64,000 nt of DNA from Olsenella sp. SW781 (GTDB lineage Bacteria > Actinomycetota > Coriobacteriia > Coriobacteriales > Atopobiaceae), in the NCBI RefSeq assembly GCF_012027725.1, contig NZ_SJOU01000009.1, positions 1-64,000 of the forward strand, given 5' to 3'. The position numbers were made by a program, and so were the translations under genes. Shown in pieces: positions 32,516 to 41,258 of this stretch. The notes beneath the pieces are model-generated. The model was not told where the DNA came from. It did not search any database and saw nothing but the letters and a program-made list of their open reading frames with translations. Each line of letters opens with the position of its first letter. Position 1 is the stretch's first letter.

Positions 32516-33862
32516 ATGGACGTAGCCATTAGTATTGTCGTCACGTTTCTGCTCACGCTCGCCAACGGTTATTTCTCCGCGTCGGAGCTGGCCGTCGTAT
32601 CCGCAAAGCGAGCGATACTCGAACCGGAGGCAGAGGAGGGCGACAAGCGTTCGCAGGCCGTCCTGAAGCTCTCCGCCGACTCGGGCCAGTTCCTCGCCAC
32701 GATCCAGGTTGCCATCACGCTCGTCGGCTTTGCCTCCTCGGCCTTCGCCAGCACGAGCCTCTCCGACCCGCTCGGCGGATGGTTCATGAGCCTCGGCATG
32801 CCGGAGGCCATCGCCCAGCCGCTCGCTCCCGTCATCATCACGCTCGCCGTCTCCTACCTCTCCATCGTGGTCGGCGAGCTCGTCCCCAAGCGCATCGCGC
32901 TCGCGGACTCCGAGGGCGTTGCCAAGTCGGTCTCGGGCGTCATCCGCACGTTCATGCACGTCGCGCGCCCCTTCGTCTGGCTGACCTCCAAGTCCGCCAA
33001 CGGCCTCTCCGCCCTCCTGGGCATCGCCTCCGCCGACGAGCGCGAGGGCGTCTCCGAGGAGGAGATCAAGTACATGGTGACGGACGCCGATGAGCTCACG
33101 GATCAGGAGAAGTCCATGATCCACGAGGTCATCGACCTCGGCGACACCATAGCCCGCGAGGTCATGGTCCCGCGCGTCGACATGACGGCGATGGAGGACA
33201 CCTCCACGCTCTCCGAGGTCCTCACCGTCATGCGCCGCACCGGATACTCGCGCATCCCCATCTACCACGACTCCGTGGACCGCATCGTGGGCATCGCGCA
33301 CATCAAGGACCTCATCAGCCCCATCCTCGATGACGGCCGCGGTGCCGACGCCGTCGCCGCGCATGTCCGCACCGCCGACTACGTCCCCGACACCAAGGAC
33401 ATCATCCCGCTGCTCTCCGAGATGCAGTCCAGCCACGACCAGATGGTCATCGTCGTCGACGAGTACGGCGGCACGGCCGGCATCATCACGGTCGAGGACA
33501 TCGTCGAGGAGGTCGTCGGCGAGATCGAGGACGAGTTCGACCCCGACAACAAGTACCTCACCCAGCTCTCCGACCGCGAGTGGCTCGTCGACGGCCGCTT
33601 CTCCATCGACGACGCCATCGAGCTCGGCTGGCCCATCGAGGACAACGAGGAGTACGAGACCGTCGCCGGCTTCGTGCTCGAGCTCGCCGACAAGCTCCCG
33701 CGCCCCGGCGACGTCATCGAGAAGGACGGCTATCAGTTCCGCGTGCAGTCCATGCGCGGCCGCCGGCTCTCGATGCTCCGCGTCATCGCACCCGAGCCGC
33801 CCGCCGAGGAGGACCAGGAGGACGCTGAGACCGAGGAGAACGTCGACTCGTCGAAGGAGTAG
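32516..33862 (+). CDS. CNNM/CorC-HlyC family membrane protein with CBS domains
   Basis: A 448-residue 'hemolysin family' protein; relatives act in magnesium or other cation transport. The DUF21/CNNM membrane region occupies about residues 1-190 with three to four helices (SIVVTFLLTLANGYFSASEL). A CBS pair follows (about 210-330; VMVPRVDMTAMEDTSTLSEV and DEYGGTAGIITVEDIVEE), then a CorC/HlyC transporter-associated domain (WLVDGRFSIDDAIELG to about 430) and an acidic tail. Length is standard. The ATG follows AAGGAGG with a longish spacer. Cation specificity cannot be told. Confidence 0.92.
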   Translation: MDVAISIVVTFLLTLANGYFSASELAVVSAKRAILEPEAEEGDKRSQAVLKLSADSGQFLATIQVAITLVGFASSAFASTSLSDPLGGWFMSLGMPEAIAQPLAPVIITLAVSYLSIVVGELVPKRIALADSEGVAKSVSGVIRTFMHVARPFVWLTSKSANGLSALLGIASADEREGVSEEEIKYMVTDADELTDQEKSMIHEVIDLGDTIAREVMVPRVDMTAMEDTSTLSEVLTVMRRTGYSRIPIYHDSVDRIVGIAHIKDLISPILDDGRGADAVAAHVRTADYVPDTKDIIPLLSEMQSSHDQMVIVVDEYGGTAGIITVEDIVEEVVGEIEDEFDPDNKYLTQLSDREWLVDGRFSIDDAIELGWPIEDNEEYETVAGFVLELADKLPRPGDVIEKDGYQFRVQSMRGRRLSMLRVIAPEPPAEEDQEDAETEENVDSSKE

Positions 33863-33940
33863 AGCCTCTTCCGCCGAGTTTCACTACAATGGGTGAATCA
33901 CAGTCGCCCGCGTCCCGCGCGGACCGAGGGAGGGAGCTCG

Positions 33941-34930
33941 ATGGCCCAGCTCTTTGACATCCAGAAGGTGACGGTCGGCCCGAGGAACCTCGAGGCCGTG
34001 GTTGCCCTTGCCCCGAGCGCTCCCGTCATGACGAGCGACGACATCGAGGGAACCGCCCACGTGTTCGACCTCCTGCCCGGTCTCATGGACCACATCTGCC
34101 TCGGGGACTCCTCCGAGCGCTTCACCGAGGTCGCCGGCAACACCGAGCTCGCGCACCTGCTCGAGCACGTGACCGTCGAGCTCCTCGCGCAGACGGACGT
34201 CGCCGGGGACATCTCGAGCGGTCGCACCACGCAGCTGGGCGACCGCCTCTACCAGATCACGCTCGCCTGCTCGGACGACGTGCTCGTGGCCGGCGCGCTC
34301 TCGAGTGCGGTCTGGATTCTCCAGTGGGCCTTCTCCGGCGCGGGCGACCCCAAGCCGGACGTGGCCGCTACCGTCGAGGGCCTGGTCGCCCTCGTCAAGA
34401 GCCTGGACGAGAAGGACGAGGGCTCTTCGGAGCCCGATCTCCCGGCCGGGAATGACGTCGAGCCCGAGCCTGAACCCGAGGCGGAGCCGGCTGTCGAGGA
34501 GGCCCCGGCCCCCGCGCCCGTCGAGCCCGCCCAGGAGCCCGAGCCGGCGTGGTCCGAGGAGGAGCCCGCTGAGCCCGCACCCGAGCCTGAGCCTGAGTCC
34601 GAGGAGCCGGGCGAGACCTGCGTCATGCATCCCGTTCCCGAGCCCGCGCCTGTCGACGACGCCCCCGAGCCGGAACCCGAGCCTCAGCTCGTGATTGAGG
34701 AGGAGCCCGAGCCCGTCGAGGACGAGGAGCCTCTGCCCGATGCTGCAGAGCCGGATGAGGAGCCCGTCCCGTCCCCGGAGCCGGAGGGGCCGGCCGAGGA
34801 GCCCGAGGCAGAACCGGAGCCCGAGCCGGAACCGGAACCGGAGCCTGAGCCTGAGCCTGAGCCCGAGCCCGCCAAGCCCGCGGACCCCTGGGACCTCATC
34901 GACGCCCCGCGTCCGCACCTCGTTCGCTAG
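33941..34930 (+). CDS. CphA-N-like domain protein with acidic Pro-Glu tail
   Basis: A 329-residue protein in two parts. Residues 1-150 resemble the N-terminal domain of cyanophycin synthetases: ELAHLLEHVTVELLAQ is close to that domain's HxxEHVALELQ, and a ferredoxin-like pattern follows. No ATP-grasp or Mur ligase domains are present. From about residue 165 to 310 the chain is almost only Glu, Pro and Ala, including an uninterrupted EP-repeat, and must be disordered and highly negative. It ends with WDLIDAPRPHLVR. The ATG follows GGGAGGGAG. YtxH and PRC-barrel genes follow closely, suggesting one unit. Function unknown. Confidence 0.72.
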   Translation: MAQLFDIQKVTVGPRNLEAVVALAPSAPVMTSDDIEGTAHVFDLLPGLMDHICLGDSSERFTEVAGNTELAHLLEHVTVELLAQTDVAGDISSGRTTQLGDRLYQITLACSDDVLVAGALSSAVWILQWAFSGAGDPKPDVAATVEGLVALVKSLDEKDEGSSEPDLPAGNDVEPEPEPEAEPAVEEAPAPAPVEPAQEPEPAWSEEEPAEPAPEPEPESEEPGETCVMHPVPEPAPVDDAPEPEPEPQLVIEEEPEPVEDEEPLPDAAEPDEEPVPSPEPEGPAEEPEAEPEPEPEPEPEPEPEPEPEPAKPADPWDLIDAPRPHLVR

Positions 34931-34995
34931 CACGACCAGACGTAATTCGGCGCTGCACGCGCGCCCCGCATAGCACAGACCGACAGGAGGAAGAC

Positions 34996-35451
34996 ATGAA
35001 CAAGAAGACCATCGGCTTTATCCTCGGCAGCATCGTGGGCGCCGGCGCCGGCGTCATCGCCGGCCTCATGCTCGCCCCGCGCTCCGGCGCCGAGAGCCGC
35101 GCCATGGCCGCCGACGCCATGAACGACGCCTGGGACTCCGCCGTCGACACCTACGAGCGCGGCGCCAATGCCGTGAACGACAAGATCAACGACTTCCGCC
35201 CCACCGTCGACGCCAAGACCGATGAGCTCCGCGCCAAGGTCGACCTCGCCCGCGAGCGCATGGACCAGCTCCGCGAGTCCCTCTCCAACGCCGTTGCCGA
35301 CGCGTCCTCCCAGGTGAGCGACGCCGTCTCCTCCGTGAGCGACCGCGTCGCCGCCATGGCCGACGACATCACCCCCGAGTCCGCGCCCGCCGAGGCCGTG
35401 CACGTCGAGGTCGTCGACGCCGAGGACGACGACGAGATTCCCGCGGTCTAG
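34996..35451 (+). CDS. YtxH-like small membrane protein
   Basis: A 151-residue protein with the YtxH pattern: MNKKTIGFILGSIVGAGAGVIAGLMLAPRSG, one glycine-rich membrane helix followed by a long amphipathic helix (35-115) with heptad-like Ala/Val spacing, then an acidic tail. YtxH proteins are general-stress, membrane-tethered proteins of unknown mechanism. The ATG follows GGAGGAAG. The PRC-barrel gene starts nine bases after its stop. Confidence 0.82.
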   Translation: MNKKTIGFILGSIVGAGAGVIAGLMLAPRSGAESRAMAADAMNDAWDSAVDTYERGANAVNDKINDFRPTVDAKTDELRAKVDLARERMDQLRESLSNAVADASSQVSDAVSSVSDRVAAMADDITPESAPAEAVHVEVVDAEDDDEIPAV

Positions 35452-35460
35452 GCGCCGCCC

Positions 35461-36495
35461 GTGCTCAAAGTCAGCCAGCTCGTCGGCCTTAAGGTCTTCG
35501 CGCCCAAGAAGCCCAAGACACAGAAGGACGGCACCGTAACCGAGCGCTTCCAGCGGCTCGGCAAGGTTCACAACGCGGTCTTCTCGCCCGATGGGAGAAG
35601 CGTCGTGGGCCTGCTCGTCAAGCGGCCGGACGTCGCGGGCGTCATCAAGCGGGATGACGCGTTTGTGGCGCTCGACTCCCTCGAGCTTGCCGCGGACGGC
35701 ACCGTCACGGTGACCCGCCCGAAGGACGGCCTGGATGACGACGCCATCCGCCGCCTCGGCCTAGACTGGGACGCCTGCATCATCTGGTCCGGCATGGACG
35801 CTAGGACCACGGACGGCAAGCCGCTCGGCTATGTGTCCGACGCGGAGTTCAGCGAGAAGACCGGCGAGGTCACGCGCTTCTCCGCCACGGATGGCGGCAT
35901 GGCGCGCGCCCTTCTCGGCTCCTTTGTCATCACGCCTGACATGCTGCGCGGCTATCGCGACGGCTGCATGGTCGTGGATGCCGGCGGCCGCGCCGTGCAG
36001 CTGGACGGCGGCCTTGCCGGCGCGGCCGGCGAGGGATACGCCCGCGCCAAGGTCAAGGGCGCCGAGGTGGGAAAGAAGGTCGGCGCTGCGGCGGGCGAGG
36101 CCGTGGACAAGGGCTCCTTTGCCTTGGGCAAGATGATCGGCAAGGCCCGGCGCGCCATCAAGGACGCCGCCGAGGAGGGCGAGAAGAGCGAGTCCGCCCC
36201 GCAGCCGCCGGCCGTTGAGGCCGCGGACGTGCGCGTGACCAGGCCCGTCGAGGGCCTGCCCGAGCGCGCGGCCGAGGCGCCCGCCAGTGAGGGACGCCCC
36301 GCGCCGAAGACCTATCGCCCGGCCGCCGCGAGCGCCCCGCGCCCGGCCGCCAAGAAGCCGGCCTCCCAGCTCAAGAAGAAATCCGGCAGCACCGGCGACA
36401 AGGTCGCCCGCGCGGCCGGCAAGCAGCTTGGCTCGCTCGGCAAGATGTTCGGCTCCTTCAAGGACGAGTTCGACAAGGCGAGCAAGGGCGAGTAG
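35461..36495 (+). CDS. PRC-barrel domain protein with basic tail
   Basis: A 344-residue protein. Two PRC-barrel-like domains can be seen (VSQLVGLKVFAP... from residue 1; GKPLGYVSDAEFSEKTGEV at about 121-140). Residues 185-235 hold Gly/Ala/Lys-rich helices (AGEGYARAKVKGAEVGKKVG), and the last 100 are basic, Ala/Pro-rich and probably disordered. Basic charge here contrasts with the acidic tail two genes upstream. The GTG start lies nine bases after ytxH. PRC barrels act in RNA processing and photosystem assembly elsewhere; the role here is unknown. Confidence 0.75.
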   Translation: MLKVSQLVGLKVFAPKKPKTQKDGTVTERFQRLGKVHNAVFSPDGRSVVGLLVKRPDVAGVIKRDDAFVALDSLELAADGTVTVTRPKDGLDDDAIRRLGLDWDACIIWSGMDARTTDGKPLGYVSDAEFSEKTGEVTRFSATDGGMARALLGSFVITPDMLRGYRDGCMVVDAGGRAVQLDGGLAGAAGEGYARAKVKGAEVGKKVGAAAGEAVDKGSFALGKMIGKARRAIKDAAEEGEKSESAPQPPAVEAADVRVTRPVEGLPERAAEAPASEGRPAPKTYRPAAASAPRPAAKKPASQLKKKSGSTGDKVARAAGKQLGSLGKMFGSFKDEFDKASKGE

Positions 36496-36594
36496 CCGCA
36501 CCCAGCCAGATTGGTGCGCACCTCAGTCATACCCGCTCGTGGACGTGCTTGCATGGCGCACGGGGGACTGGCTGGGGTGCATGCTGTTTGTCGA

Positions 36595-36634
36595 TTGACT
36601 ATCATCTTCCTCTAAGGCTCATCGGGGAGGGGGT
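36595..36634 (+). promoter_or_regulatory. Promoter/leader of the LCP gene (shared layout)
   Basis: TTGACT (36595), CTAAGGCT (36612) and GGGGAGGGGGT (36624-36634) recur in the same order at 38092 and 62848. The first two elements have the same 17-base offset here and at 38092. Here the G-rich box doubles as the ribosome site. Confidence 0.55.
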
Positions 36635-36639
36635 AGGTC

Positions 36640-37995
36640 ATGAGTGACAACAAGAACCTGCCGGAGGACGCGCAGCCAACTGACGCGCAGGTGCCGCTCG
36701 ACGAGCTTGCCTCCTCGCGCGCCGAGGGCATGCGTCCCTCCGTGGCCCCGCGCCGCCGTGCGCGCGACCGCTTTGAGACCGCCTTCCAGCAAGACCTCGA
36801 GCCCGATTCCCCCGCATCGGCACGTCGTGCCCGCCATATGAGCGCCGTCGAGCCCGCGGAAGACGGTGACTCCGGGCCCCGGACTCAGGACGAGCCCACC
36901 CCTGCGGGCGAGAAGAACGTCTCGTCGCGGCCCGAGCGCCGCCGGGTGCCCCTTGCCGCCAAGGTGCTCCTTGGCCTGATTGTCTGCCTGGGAATGGTTG
37001 CCGGTGCGGTGGCCCTTTGGGTGGGCGGCCTTGACAGCTCCATGCGCGTGAGCGACGACCAGCGCGCGGAGCTCGACGAGGCCCTCGCGGACCCCGCGCC
37101 TGCGGCTCAGGAGGTCCAGGGCAGCGTCTTCTACGCGCTCATCATCGGCTCGGACGCGCGCCAGGTGGACGTTGCCTCGCGCTCGGACGTTATCATGCTC
37201 GCTCGCGTGGACACCGCGCACGCAACCGTCACGCTCATCTCCATCCCGCGTGACACCATGATCAGTGCACAGGGAGGCGTCGAGAAGATCAACGCGCGCT
37301 ACAACTACGGCCCCGCCGCCACGGTCAGGGCCGTGTCCGAGTTTGCCGGCGTGGACATCTCCCACTACGTGGAGGTCAACTTCGAGGGGCTGGAGCACGT
37401 GGTCGACGCTCTGGGCGGCGTGACCGTCACCATCCCCGAGGACATCCCCTCCGGCAACGGCGGGATGGCGTTCTCGGCGGGCGAGCAGACCCTCACCGGC
37501 GAGCAGGCCCTCGCCTACGCGCGCGAGCGCTACAACGTCTCTGGAGGCGACTTCGGCCGCGCCCAGGCCCAGCGCCAGATCGTGGAGGCCATCGTGCGCG
37601 AGGTGCTGGCCAGCAGCCCGGTGGAGCTTCCCGGCCTAGTGGGGCAGCTCGCGGAGTCCATCTCCACGGACCTCTCCGTCGCGGACATTGCCTCGTATGC
37701 CCTGGAGATCCAGCGTTCGGGCGCCGCGCTCACCATATATTCTGCGGCCACACCGAGCTACAGCCTCTCGCAGGGCGGCGTCTCCTACGTCGCGACCATG
37801 TACGACGAGTGGCGCGCCATGATGCAGCGCGTGGACGCGGGGCTCGACCCCAATGACGCGGCGGTCCAGGTGCCGGACGAGCAGCTCCAGAACGAGCGCC
37901 TCGGCGCGGCGACCAACGCCGCCGGCCCGCGGGACTACGCGGGGCTCGCCGCCTCTGCGGGGCTCACGACGGATGACGTTGCAAGCCTGGGATAG
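36640..37995 (+). CDS. LytR-CpsA-Psr (LCP) family cell wall ligase
   Basis: A 451-residue enzyme expected to transfer capsule or teichoic polymers from undecaprenyl phosphate to peptidoglycan. A cytoplasmic, disordered N-terminus of about 105 residues contains GEKN from the GGCGAGAAGAACG word. One membrane helix follows (VLLGLIVCLGMVAGAVALWV). The LCP core shows IIGSDAR, ARVDTAHATVTLISIPRDT with the catalytic Arg, and KINARYNYGP; AYARERYNVSGGDFGRAQAQR is the second conserved block. It heads the capsule locus. The ATG follows the G-rich box. Confidence 0.93.
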   Translation: MSDNKNLPEDAQPTDAQVPLDELASSRAEGMRPSVAPRRRARDRFETAFQQDLEPDSPASARRARHMSAVEPAEDGDSGPRTQDEPTPAGEKNVSSRPERRRVPLAAKVLLGLIVCLGMVAGAVALWVGGLDSSMRVSDDQRAELDEALADPAPAAQEVQGSVFYALIIGSDARQVDVASRSDVIMLARVDTAHATVTLISIPRDTMISAQGGVEKINARYNYGPAATVRAVSEFAGVDISHYVEVNFEGLEHVVDALGGVTVTIPEDIPSGNGGMAFSAGEQTLTGEQALAYARERYNVSGGDFGRAQAQRQIVEAIVREVLASSPVELPGLVGQLAESISTDLSVADIASYALEIQRSGAALTIYSAATPSYSLSQGGVSYVATMYDEWRAMMQRVDAGLDPNDAAVQVPDEQLQNERLGAATNAAGPRDYAGLAASAGLTTDDVASLG

Positions 37996-38091
37996 CCGTG
38001 TGCGACATACCCCGGGCCGCCATTCGCATAACTGATGCATTTATTTTTTTGTAAAGAAACGGTACGCATGTCCGGTTCTATACAAATGATA

Positions 38092-38150
38092 TCGACCTCC
38101 CCCCTCCCCTAAGGCTAGAGTAAACTACTGTGGAAAATGGGGGAGGGGGT
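38092..38150 (+). promoter_or_regulatory. Promoter/leader of the capsule operon (shared layout)
   Basis: TCGACC (38092-38097), an 18-base spacer and TAGAGT (38116-38121) form a candidate promoter; CTAAGGCT overlaps the -10, and GGGGGAGGGGGT follows at 38139-38150. The same parts occur ahead of 36640 and 62938. The gap 37996-38235 is otherwise AT-rich and non-coding. Confidence 0.55.
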
Positions 38151-38235
38151 CGCTCATGTGGTGCTTCGCGCCCGGGCGGGCCCCGGCAGCGCGGCGGGGT
38201 GGTCCCGCCGCACGCGAGAAAGGAGACTGGGCCGC

Positions 38236-38895
38236 ATGACCCTGCTCGAACTGCTTCAGCTGCTGAAGAAGCACCTCAGGCTGGTGATTGTGCTGCCTGT
38301 GGCGTGCGCGCTCGTCATGGGCGTGTACGCCTACGCGTTCATGGGCAACACCTACACCGCTTCCACAAGCATGTACGTCCTCGCTCAGGCCACGGAGTCC
38401 TCGAGCGGGAATCTCTCAACGGACCTCAACGCGTCTCAGATGATCTCAAACGACGTCTCCACGCTGCTCACCAGCGACCGCGTCAAAAACGAGACCGCGT
38501 CAGACCTTGGGCTTGAGAGCCTCAGCGGCTACGACATCTCCGTCGCCAGCGAGACCACGTCCCGCGTGGTGAGCCTGTCCGTCACCGGGCCTGACGCCCA
38601 GACTGCGGCGGACATCGCCAACACCATGGTGGAGAAGGTCTCCGCCATCGCCCGCGAGGTCATGAGCATCGAGAGCGTTAACGCTATCGACCAGGCCCAG
38701 GCGCCCGAGAGCCCCAGCGGCCCCAACCGCCCGCTCTACGTGGCCGTGGCCCTCATGGCCGGCCTCTTTGCGGCCGTTGCCATCGTGGTTATTGCTGACA
38801 TGCTCAACACGCGCGTCCGCAGCCAGGAGGAGGTCGAGGAGCTCCTCGGCATCCCCGTGATCGGCCGCATCCCCGCCATGAAGGGAGGACGATAA
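38236..38895 (+). CDS. Wzz/YveK-type polysaccharide co-polymerase
   Basis: A 219-residue membrane protein that sets polymer chain length and activates the tyrosine kinase encoded next. Two membrane helices flank an extracellular domain (LVIVLPVACALVMGVYAYAF about 17-36; LYVAVALMAGLFAAVAIVVI about 171-190). The segment TASTSMYVLAQ and the Pro-rich AQAPESPSGPNRP before helix two are typical, as is the cytoplasmic end SQEEVEELLGIPVIGRIP. I chose ATG 38236, preceded by AAAGGAGA; the longer frame upstream includes the leader. It overlaps the kinase start by one base (TAATG). Confidence 0.9.
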   Translation: MTLLELLQLLKKHLRLVIVLPVACALVMGVYAYAFMGNTYTASTSMYVLAQATESSSGNLSTDLNASQMISNDVSTLLTSDRVKNETASDLGLESLSGYDISVASETTSRVVSLSVTGPDAQTAADIANTMVEKVSAIAREVMSIESVNAIDQAQAPESPSGPNRPLYVAVALMAGLFAAVAIVVIADMLNTRVRSQEEVEELLGIPVIGRIPAMKGGR

Positions 38896-39767
38896 TGGCT
38901 AGGCGCTCCAACAGGGGGACGAGCGATACCGTCTTCCTCCAGAACGCGGTCAAGACGCTTGCCGCAAACATCCGCTTTGCGTCCGTGGACAACCCCATCA
39001 AGACCCTCGTGGTGACGTCTTCGATTCCCAACGAGGGCAAGTCCACCATCTCCATCGAGCTCGCCCGCGCCCTCGCGGCGGGCGGCAAGGAGGTCCTTAT
39101 TGTCGAGGGGGACCTGCGCCGCCGCACCCTTGCCGGCATGCTCGGCGTGCACCCGCGCAATGGCATCTACGGCGTACTCTCCGGCCAGGTGGCGCTTGAC
39201 GAGGCAGTGGTGACCGTGGGCGGCAAGTCCAGCCTCTGGTTCCTGGACGCCGAGCCCCACATCCCCAACCCGGTGGACATCTTCTCCTCGCGCCGCTTCC
39301 ACCGCTTCGTGGACAGCCTGCGCCGCATGTACGACTACGTGATCTTTGACACGCCGCCGCTCTCCGCCTTTGTTGACGCGGCCGTGCTCGGATCGGTGGC
39401 GGACGGCACGCTGCTCGTGGTGCGCGAGGACTTTGTCAAGCGCGAGGACCTTGTCGCCGCCTACGACCAGCTCCGCAAGGCCGAGGCAAACGTCATCGGC
39501 ACGGTGCTCAACTACTGCGATACCAAGCGCGGCGAGTATTACTACAACTACTACGAGCAGGGCGCGCCGCAGGCGGGCGAGAAGGGCCAGGACGCCCCGG
39601 TCATCAGCCGTGCGACGGCGGAGCCCGCGCCCAAGCCCAAGCCCGCGCCGGCGGCCCAGGGCTCCGGCCTGCGCCCCCTGCCGCAGGACGCCCGGATTGC
39701 CCCGGACAGCACGGCGCAGTTCCTCTCGGGCACGCACTACCAGCCCCGCGGCTACGAGGACGAGTAG
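38895..39767 (+). CDS. CpsD/CapB-type bacterial tyrosine kinase
   Basis: A 290-residue cytoplasmic BY-kinase controlling capsule assembly with Wzz and the CpsB phosphatase. Walker A' is SSIPNEGKST (42-51), Walker A-like VEGDLRRRTL supplies the Asp and Arg residues, and YVIFDTPPLSAF is Walker B. The autophosphorylated tyrosine cluster is GEYYYNYYEQG (about 214-224). It is followed by an extra 65-residue Pro/Ala-rich tail ending in HYQPRGYEDE, an unusual place for further tyrosines. Start overlaps the Wzz stop, so production is coupled. Confidence 0.93.
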   Translation: MARRSNRGTSDTVFLQNAVKTLAANIRFASVDNPIKTLVVTSSIPNEGKSTISIELARALAAGGKEVLIVEGDLRRRTLAGMLGVHPRNGIYGVLSGQVALDEAVVTVGGKSSLWFLDAEPHIPNPVDIFSSRRFHRFVDSLRRMYDYVIFDTPPLSAFVDAAVLGSVADGTLLVVREDFVKREDLVAAYDQLRKAEANVIGTVLNYCDTKRGEYYYNYYEQGAPQAGEKGQDAPVISRATAEPAPKPKPAPAAQGSGLRPLPQDARIAPDSTAQFLSGTHYQPRGYEDE

Positions 39768-39817
39768 CGTCAGGCAGCGTTGCCCGCCCAACCACGAGAC
39801 GCGGAGAGGAGGACCAC

Positions 39818-40480
39818 ATGAGGGACATGCACTGCCACATTCTGCCCGGTGTCGATGACGGCGCCCAGAGCATGGACGAGAGCCTTGCCATGGTGGAGGC
39901 CGCCCGAGCCGCCGGCGTGACGAGCATCGTGTGTACGCCCCACGCGCGCAGCCCGTACTTCGACTACGACGCCATGTGGTCCGCCTTCCACGCCTTCGCG
40001 CCGCGCGCCCGCAAGATGGGCATGCCCGTCACCATGGGATTTGAGGTGGCGCACTCCAAGCTCATGCAGCTGGGCGTGGAGCGCTGGGCCGAGCGCCTGG
40101 CCTTCGAGGGCACGGGCGAGTTCCTGCTGGAGCTTGACTCCCGCTGCGCTGAGGGGGACTTCCAGCAGTACGAGCGCACCATTTACGAGCTGCAGGGCCT
40201 GGGGCTGGACGTGATCGTGGCGCATCCGGAGCGCTATCGGGCGGTTCAGCGTAACGTGGAGCTGGCCGCGCGCCTCGTGCGCCTGGGCTGCAAGCTGCAG
40301 GCGTCCGCGGACTTCATCGCCGGCGGGCGCCTGGGGCGCGAGAGGCGCCCCGCGAGAAAGCTCTTCGAGCGCAACCTCTACCGCTACATCGCGAGCGACG
40401 CGCATCGCCCTGAGCACTACCGCTACCTCGAGCGCGCGGTGCGCGAGTACCCGAGGAGGGGGGCGCACATGAGGGCGTAG
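39818..40480 (+). CDS. CpsB/CapC-type PHP-domain tyrosine phosphatase
   Basis: A 220-residue metal-dependent phosphatase that removes phosphate from the CpsD-type kinase. The PHP motifs are clear: DMHCHILPGVDDGAQ (residues 3-17) with metal-binding His residues, CTPHA, IVAHPERYRAVQ and SDAHRPEHY. It is slightly shorter than the usual 240-260. The ATG follows GAGGAGG. The Wzz-kinase-phosphatase order is standard in Gram-positive capsule loci. A structured leader for loaP begins right after its stop. Confidence 0.93.
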   Translation: MRDMHCHILPGVDDGAQSMDESLAMVEAARAAGVTSIVCTPHARSPYFDYDAMWSAFHAFAPRARKMGMPVTMGFEVAHSKLMQLGVERWAERLAFEGTGEFLLELDSRCAEGDFQQYERTIYELQGLGLDVIVAHPERYRAVQRNVELAARLVRLGCKLQASADFIAGGRLGRERRPARKLFERNLYRYIASDAHRPEHYRYLERAVREYPRRGAHMRA

Positions 40481-40484
40481 CCGC

Positions 40485-40695
40485 GCCGGAACCCTCTCTT
40501 CCGGGCTCGCCCCAAGGTGGAACCCGGAAGAGGAGGCTCCGGCCTCCTGCCCGCGCAAGCGGGTGCGCATATCCGCAAGGCCAACAATCGTCGCCCAGGG
40601 CGCGTTGCTGAAAGGCTTACGGGGAATGAATACGTCGCTTACGGCGGGACGGGGGTCCCGGTGGCGAAGCATGCAGCTTCGCTGTCGACCCTGGG
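40485..40695 (+). promoter_or_regulatory. Structured leader RNA ahead of loaP
   Basis: Three hairpin units follow one another. First, an interrupted long stem-loop: 40485-40490 with 40538-40543, and CTCTTCCGGG 40496-40505 with 40523-40532. Second, CCCGC-GCAA-GCGGG at 40550-40563, a GNRA tetraloop. Third, CCCAGGG (40594-40600) pairs with CCCTGGG (40689-40695) enclosing GGGAC/GTCCC (40646/40655) and GCGAAGC/GCTTCGC (40664/40676). LoaP proteins are known to recognise leader RNA hairpins, so this is a candidate antitermination site or riboregulator. Confidence 0.6.
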
Positions 40696-40742
40696 TTTCC
40701 CGCTTCTGCCTGTGCCAGGCGACTCCCGGAGGGGAGGCGCAG

Positions 40743-41258
40743 ATGGCCCTTTACGTTATACAGGTTGTTGGCGGCAAGGAGCAGCACGTCTGCGACCTCG
40801 TCAACAAGCTGTTGAGTGAGAGCATCAAAGAGTGCTTTATCCCGCGGCGCGAGGTCATGCGCCGCGTTGAGGGTAGCTGGATTAGCATCCGGGAGACGCT
40901 CTTTCCCGGATACCTTTTCGTGGAGACAGACAATATCCAACACGTGATGGAGCGCCTGGCACGCATCCCGGCGTTCACGCGCCTGCTGGGCGTAAGCGAC
41001 GAGAAAGTCATTCCCCTGAGCCAAGACGAGGTCGCCTGGCTCACCGCGCTCATGAAGCCGCTCGACAAGGTGGTTGAGATGAGCGTGGGCGTCATAGAGG
41101 GCGACCAAGTCATCGTAACCGACGGGCCCCTCAAGGGTCACGAGGCACTCATCAGCAAGATCGACCGCCACAAGCGACTGGCCTTCCTGGACATGCGCAT
41201 GTTCGGCAGGACCAAGACGATCAAGGTGGGGTTGGAGATTGTCAGAAAGCACGCTTGA
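40743..41258 (+). CDS. loaP: NusG-paralogue antiterminator LoaP
   Basis: A 171-residue specialised NusG paralogue. The NGN domain (YVIQVVGGKEQHVCDLV... FIPRREVMRR...LFPGYLFVET) occupies about 1-100, and the KOW domain is EGDQVIVTDGPLKGHEALI (about 118-136). LoaP acts on RNA polymerase to read through terminators in long polysaccharide or antibiotic operons. I chose ATG 40743 with GGAGGGGAGG just before; longer upstream frames run through the structured leader. It overlaps the next gene by 20 bases. Position at the head of a 16-kb biosynthetic run fits antitermination of that operon. Confidence 0.9.
   Translation: MALYVIQVVGGKEQHVCDLVNKLLSESIKECFIPRREVMRRVEGSWISIRETLFPGYLFVETDNIQHVMERLARIPAFTRLLGVSDEKVIPLSQDEVAWLTALMKPLDKVVEMSVGVIEGDQVIVTDGPLKGHEALISKIDRHKRLAFLDMRMFGRTKTIKVGLEIVRKHA

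Noticed and set aside
34450-34880. The EP-repeat coding stretch as a DNA satellite
   Set aside because: The repeats are irregular at DNA level (mixed GAG/GAA and CCC/CCG/CCT), consistent with a protein-level acidic tail rather than a tandem array.
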